Positions 6,210-8,418 of a stretch of 8,418 bases of DNA are shown in pieces. Below the pieces are notes generated by a model. That model worked only from the letters and a program-made list of their open reading frames with translations, was not told the DNA's origin and did not search any database. The translations under genes and the position numbers were made by a program. This DNA comes from Clostridia bacterium (GTDB lineage Bacteria > Bacillota > Clostridia > Oscillospirales > Acutalibacteraceae), in NCBI GenBank assembly GCA_030536195.1, contig JAUNQL010000036.1:1-8418 (forward strand), given 5' to 3'. Positions within the stretch are counted from its first letter, which is position 1. Each line of letters opens with the position of its first letter.

Positions 6210-8418
6210 ATCTCTCAGAGTTTATATCCGTAAGCTTAAACGACGATACCCGTTTAAGCGCAATTAATGTGGTGATTACTACAAGTACTGCTGTCACACC
6301 AACACCTATAACCATCGCAGGAATAGACGGATCCAGGTTAAAGTAAGATGCCTCTGTAAGCATCGTAAGTACTGTCTCGTAACCAACAACAGCACCAAGT
6401 ACAACACCGAGTATCATACCTATTATTGTCAAAACGATTGTGTCTTGATAGATGTATTTCTTGGCATCCTTTTCATAGAAGCCATTAATCATAAGGACTA
6501 TGAGTTCCTTCTTCTTCTCAGATACGAACATCTCGAGGAGATTTAAAAGAACTAGGAATGCCATAACAACTGACAAAATCATATATACAACGACAACAAC
6601 AACAGAGAGTAACTTATAAACTGAAAACTCCTCTGTCATATCACCATAGTAGTCCTGGATAGCTATAAAGCCATCCTCTTCCTTGATAAGACTTGTAAGC
6701 TCTGCTATAGAGAAGTCACCCCTCTTAAGCACAAAGGTGTTTGTCTCAGCTGGTAAGCCAAAACTTTCTTCAAATGCATCTTTATTGACATATATATTAA
6801 TTACAGTCTGATAACTCTCAGCTGCACTCTCTATCTTAAATTTGTGGGTTGTGCCAACGGTGTCAACAAATTTAATTGTGTCACCTGACTTTGAGTCAAA
6901 ATAGTATGCATAAGATTTGGAAACCCAAGCATCACTTTCAATTTTTCCTTCTACTCCATCGTCATCAATCATATGGATGTAGTTATAGAAAGAGTCATCA
7001 AGTGGAACCATGAGAGATGTAACCATTTGCTTATCATTAGGTAAGTTTATTGCACCAGGCTGATAATAAACCTCGGAATATTCAAGACTATTATCATCAA
7101 GAATCGATGCAATATTATCGGCACAATCCTCAACATTGCTGTCAATGTAAATCATCGTATCAAAGGTGGTGATATCCGCAAATTGTCGCTCTATACCACT
7201 GTTGATTCCGTTGTACATCGTAAATGCACATACAACTAGAGAAACACATCCCATTACTCCAACTATAGTTGCAAAACAACGACGTTTGTCATTAAGACAG
7301 TTATTAATGATAGTCTTATTAAGAAGTGATAAGCGCTTCCAAAATCCAAAGCGTTCGAAAAAGCGCTCCTTGGCCTTAGGTGGCTCAGCACCCTGGAGGA
7401 GCTTTACAGCAGTTTTCTTTAATACTTTGTTACAAGCGAATAACGTAGTAACAATAATTGCTATAAGCTCTAGTGCAACAATCAGTAATGAATCCTCTAT
7501 CGATGAATATGCTACTACTTCGTTATATGTATACTCACCAAGTATAATATCGACAACCGCAGTTTCAATCGCAAAGCGACCAAGCAAAATACCAAGTATC
7601 GAGCCCAGTATCGCAGCAATTGATGTGAAACTAAGTTCAGAAAGCTTGATTTCTCTATCAAAAAGTCCAAGCGCTTTCTTGGTTCCAATAAGAACAGACT
7701 TTTCATATACCATTCGTGAGACCGCACTATAACATACAAGAAGTCCAACAATGATAAAGAGCGTTGCCATTGTATAGCGTACTTTTGATAAAATTATTTT
7801 GACTGCATCAGCAATAAGGTATGCACCGTTATACTCTCTTGTCATAACACAGATATCAGAGGAGTTATCAAGTGCATCCTCTACACGTGCCTTCAGTGCC
7901 TTGGCACCATCCTTATACTCATCAGCGTTAGTGGAATACTTTGAGAGTTCATCACTTATAATTACAAGGTCAGTATAGTCCTTAAAAACAACCTCATTGA
8001 AAGTTTCCTCTGGGACAAAAACCAAACAATTAATAGGCGCGGAATTGTCAAATGCATATCCATATGATGTTGCATATATGCTGGTATATACTGGGGACTC
8101 AACGAGTGCCGTTATCTTGACCTCCTCAGTGGTCAAAACCTGAACATCGTTGAACTTAATTACATCGCCAACCTTGTAGCCGTTTACGTCGGCATAGTGC
8201 TTTTCAAGAGCCGCTTCACCACTCCCCGTTGGCAATTTTCCCTCTTTTAAATTTAACTTGTCTATCTCATCCGTTATGCTAATAATCTTAGCTTGATTAA
8301 GCACACCGTCATTCTCAAAAAACTGGAAATAATAATTTAGTCCTTCAACTTTGTCAACGCCATCCACCTTAGAAATCTTATCAATATCCTCATCCGAAAA
8401 ACCAGATGAATTAAAAAC
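6208..8418 (-). CDS. FtsX/MacB-type ABC transporter permease, hairpin-less paralog (5' end outside window)
   Basis: The frame is open to the right edge, so the N-terminus is missing. By alignment to the downstream paralog about 61 residues are lost, including the first membrane helix. Numbering from the first visible residue, an extracytoplasmic domain (about 1-215) is followed by membrane helices near 217-235, 265-283 and 309-329, a cytoplasmic stretch, a helix near 381-402, a second extracytoplasmic domain, and helices near 603-627, 659-679 and 701-721. This is the two-FtsX-unit layout of the LolE/MacB superfamily, whose members couple ATP hydrolysis to extracytoplasmic conformational change rather than ordinary import. 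Between the first domain and the first FtsX unit there is only a short link (near 7843-7878), where the paralog has a long hairpin. The stop is 17 bases before the next gene. It probably works as a heterodimer with that paralog plus an ATPase outside the window. Family assignment is firm; substrate is unknown. Confidence 0.9.
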   Translation of the reverse strand, partial: VFNSSGFSDEDIDKISKVDGVDKVEGLNYYFQFFENDGVLNQAKIISITDEIDKLNLKEGKLPTGSGEAALEKHYADVNGYKVGDVIKFNDVQVLTTEEVKITALVESPVYTSIYATSYGYAFDNSAPINCLVFVPEETFNEVVFKDYTDLVIISDELSKYSTNADEYKDGAKALKARVEDALDNSSDICVMTREYNGAYLIADAVKIILSKVRYTMATLFIIVGLLVCYSAVSRMVYEKSVLIGTKKALGLFDREIKLSELSFTSIAAILGSILGILLGRFAIETAVVDIILGEYTYNEVVAYSSIEDSLLIVALELIAIIVTTLFACNKVLKKTAVKLLQGAEPPKAKERFFERFGFWKRLSLLNKTIINNCLNDKRRCFATIVGVMGCVSLVVCAFTMYNGINSGIERQFADITTFDTMIYIDSNVEDCADNIASILDDNSLEYSEVYYQPGAINLPNDKQMVTSLMVPLDDSFYNYIHMIDDDGVEGKIESDAWVSKSYAYYFDSKSGDTIKFVDTVGTTHKFKIESAAESYQTVINIYVNKDAFEESFGLPAETNTFVLKRGDFSIAELTSLIKEEDGFIAIQDYYGDMTEEFSVYKLLSVVVVVVYMILSVVMAFLVLLNLLEMFVSEKKKELIVLMINGFYEKDAKKYIYQDTIVLTIIGMILGVVLGAVVGYETVLTMLTEASYFNLDPSIPAMVIGVGVTAVLVVITTLIALKRVSSFKLTDINSER
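6455..6519 (-). repeat. Near-identical direct repeat, copy in the hairpin-less permease
   Basis: Partner of 3174-3238; the perfect run is 6473-6510. The identity extends to silent codon positions, unlike other equally conserved protein segments of the two genes. Confidence 0.9.

Noticed and set aside
3174..6519. The long direct repeat as a mobile element or attachment site
   Set aside because: Both copies are in frame at the same place in homologous proteins, so they derive from gene duplication; no transposase, inverted ends or target duplications are seen.
7166..7751. Plus-strand frame 7166-7732 and a second minus-strand frame 7515-7751
   Set aside because: Both lie wholly inside the well-supported FtsX gene and encode no recognisable protein; a shadow frame also occurs at the matching place in the paralog.
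6208..8367. GTG at 8367 as the start of the first FtsX gene
   Set aside because: The frame stays open to the window edge, and the 17 codons upstream match the paralog (GFSDEDI...), so the GTG is an internal valine codon.

Overview
The window is a single run of tightly packed genes, all on the minus strand, read from the right edge to the left. Gaps are 13-17 bases or the genes overlap (by 13 and 4 bases), and there is no intergenic stretch that could hold a terminator or internal promoter. It therefore looks like the middle of one operon whose promoter lies beyond the right edge. The moderate-to-low GC, AGGAG-type ribosome binding sites, a lipoprotein signal peptide, and the families present (large FtsX permeases with glycine heptads, a fused amino-acid importer) suggest a Gram-positive anaerobe of the Clostridia, possibly Lachnospiraceae-like. 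This is inference; no taxonomic marker is present.

Right half (8418-2927): two tandem paralogous FtsX/MacB-type ABC permeases. The first is cut by the window edge (about 61 residues missing, judged from the paralog). The second is complete at 1087 residues. They align over their whole length except that the second carries a roughly 265-residue helical hairpin (two coiled-coil arms with glycine/alanine heptads, and an aromatic-rich tip) and a small acidic insertion in its first extracellular domain. The likely product is a heterodimeric export or mechanotransmission complex with one long extracytoplasmic hairpin. Its ATPase is not in the window and may lie to the right.

Middle (2913-1640): a polytopic membrane protein of unknown family overlaps by 13 bases with a PrsW-family intramembrane metalloprotease that keeps all the expected motifs. 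PrsW enzymes are known for cutting anti-sigma factors in response to envelope stress, but no sigma or anti-sigma gene is visible here.

Left (1623-1): an amino-acid-type ABC importer encoded as a lipoprotein substrate-binding domain fused to its permease, overlapping by ATGA with the start of its ATPase, which runs off the left edge. The binding domain appears circularly permuted: the second lobe comes before the first. The operon thus combines a large FtsX machine, a regulatory-type membrane protease with an unknown partner, and an amino-acid importer. One reading is an envelope-sensing or peptide-handling unit, but that link is inferred from gene order only.
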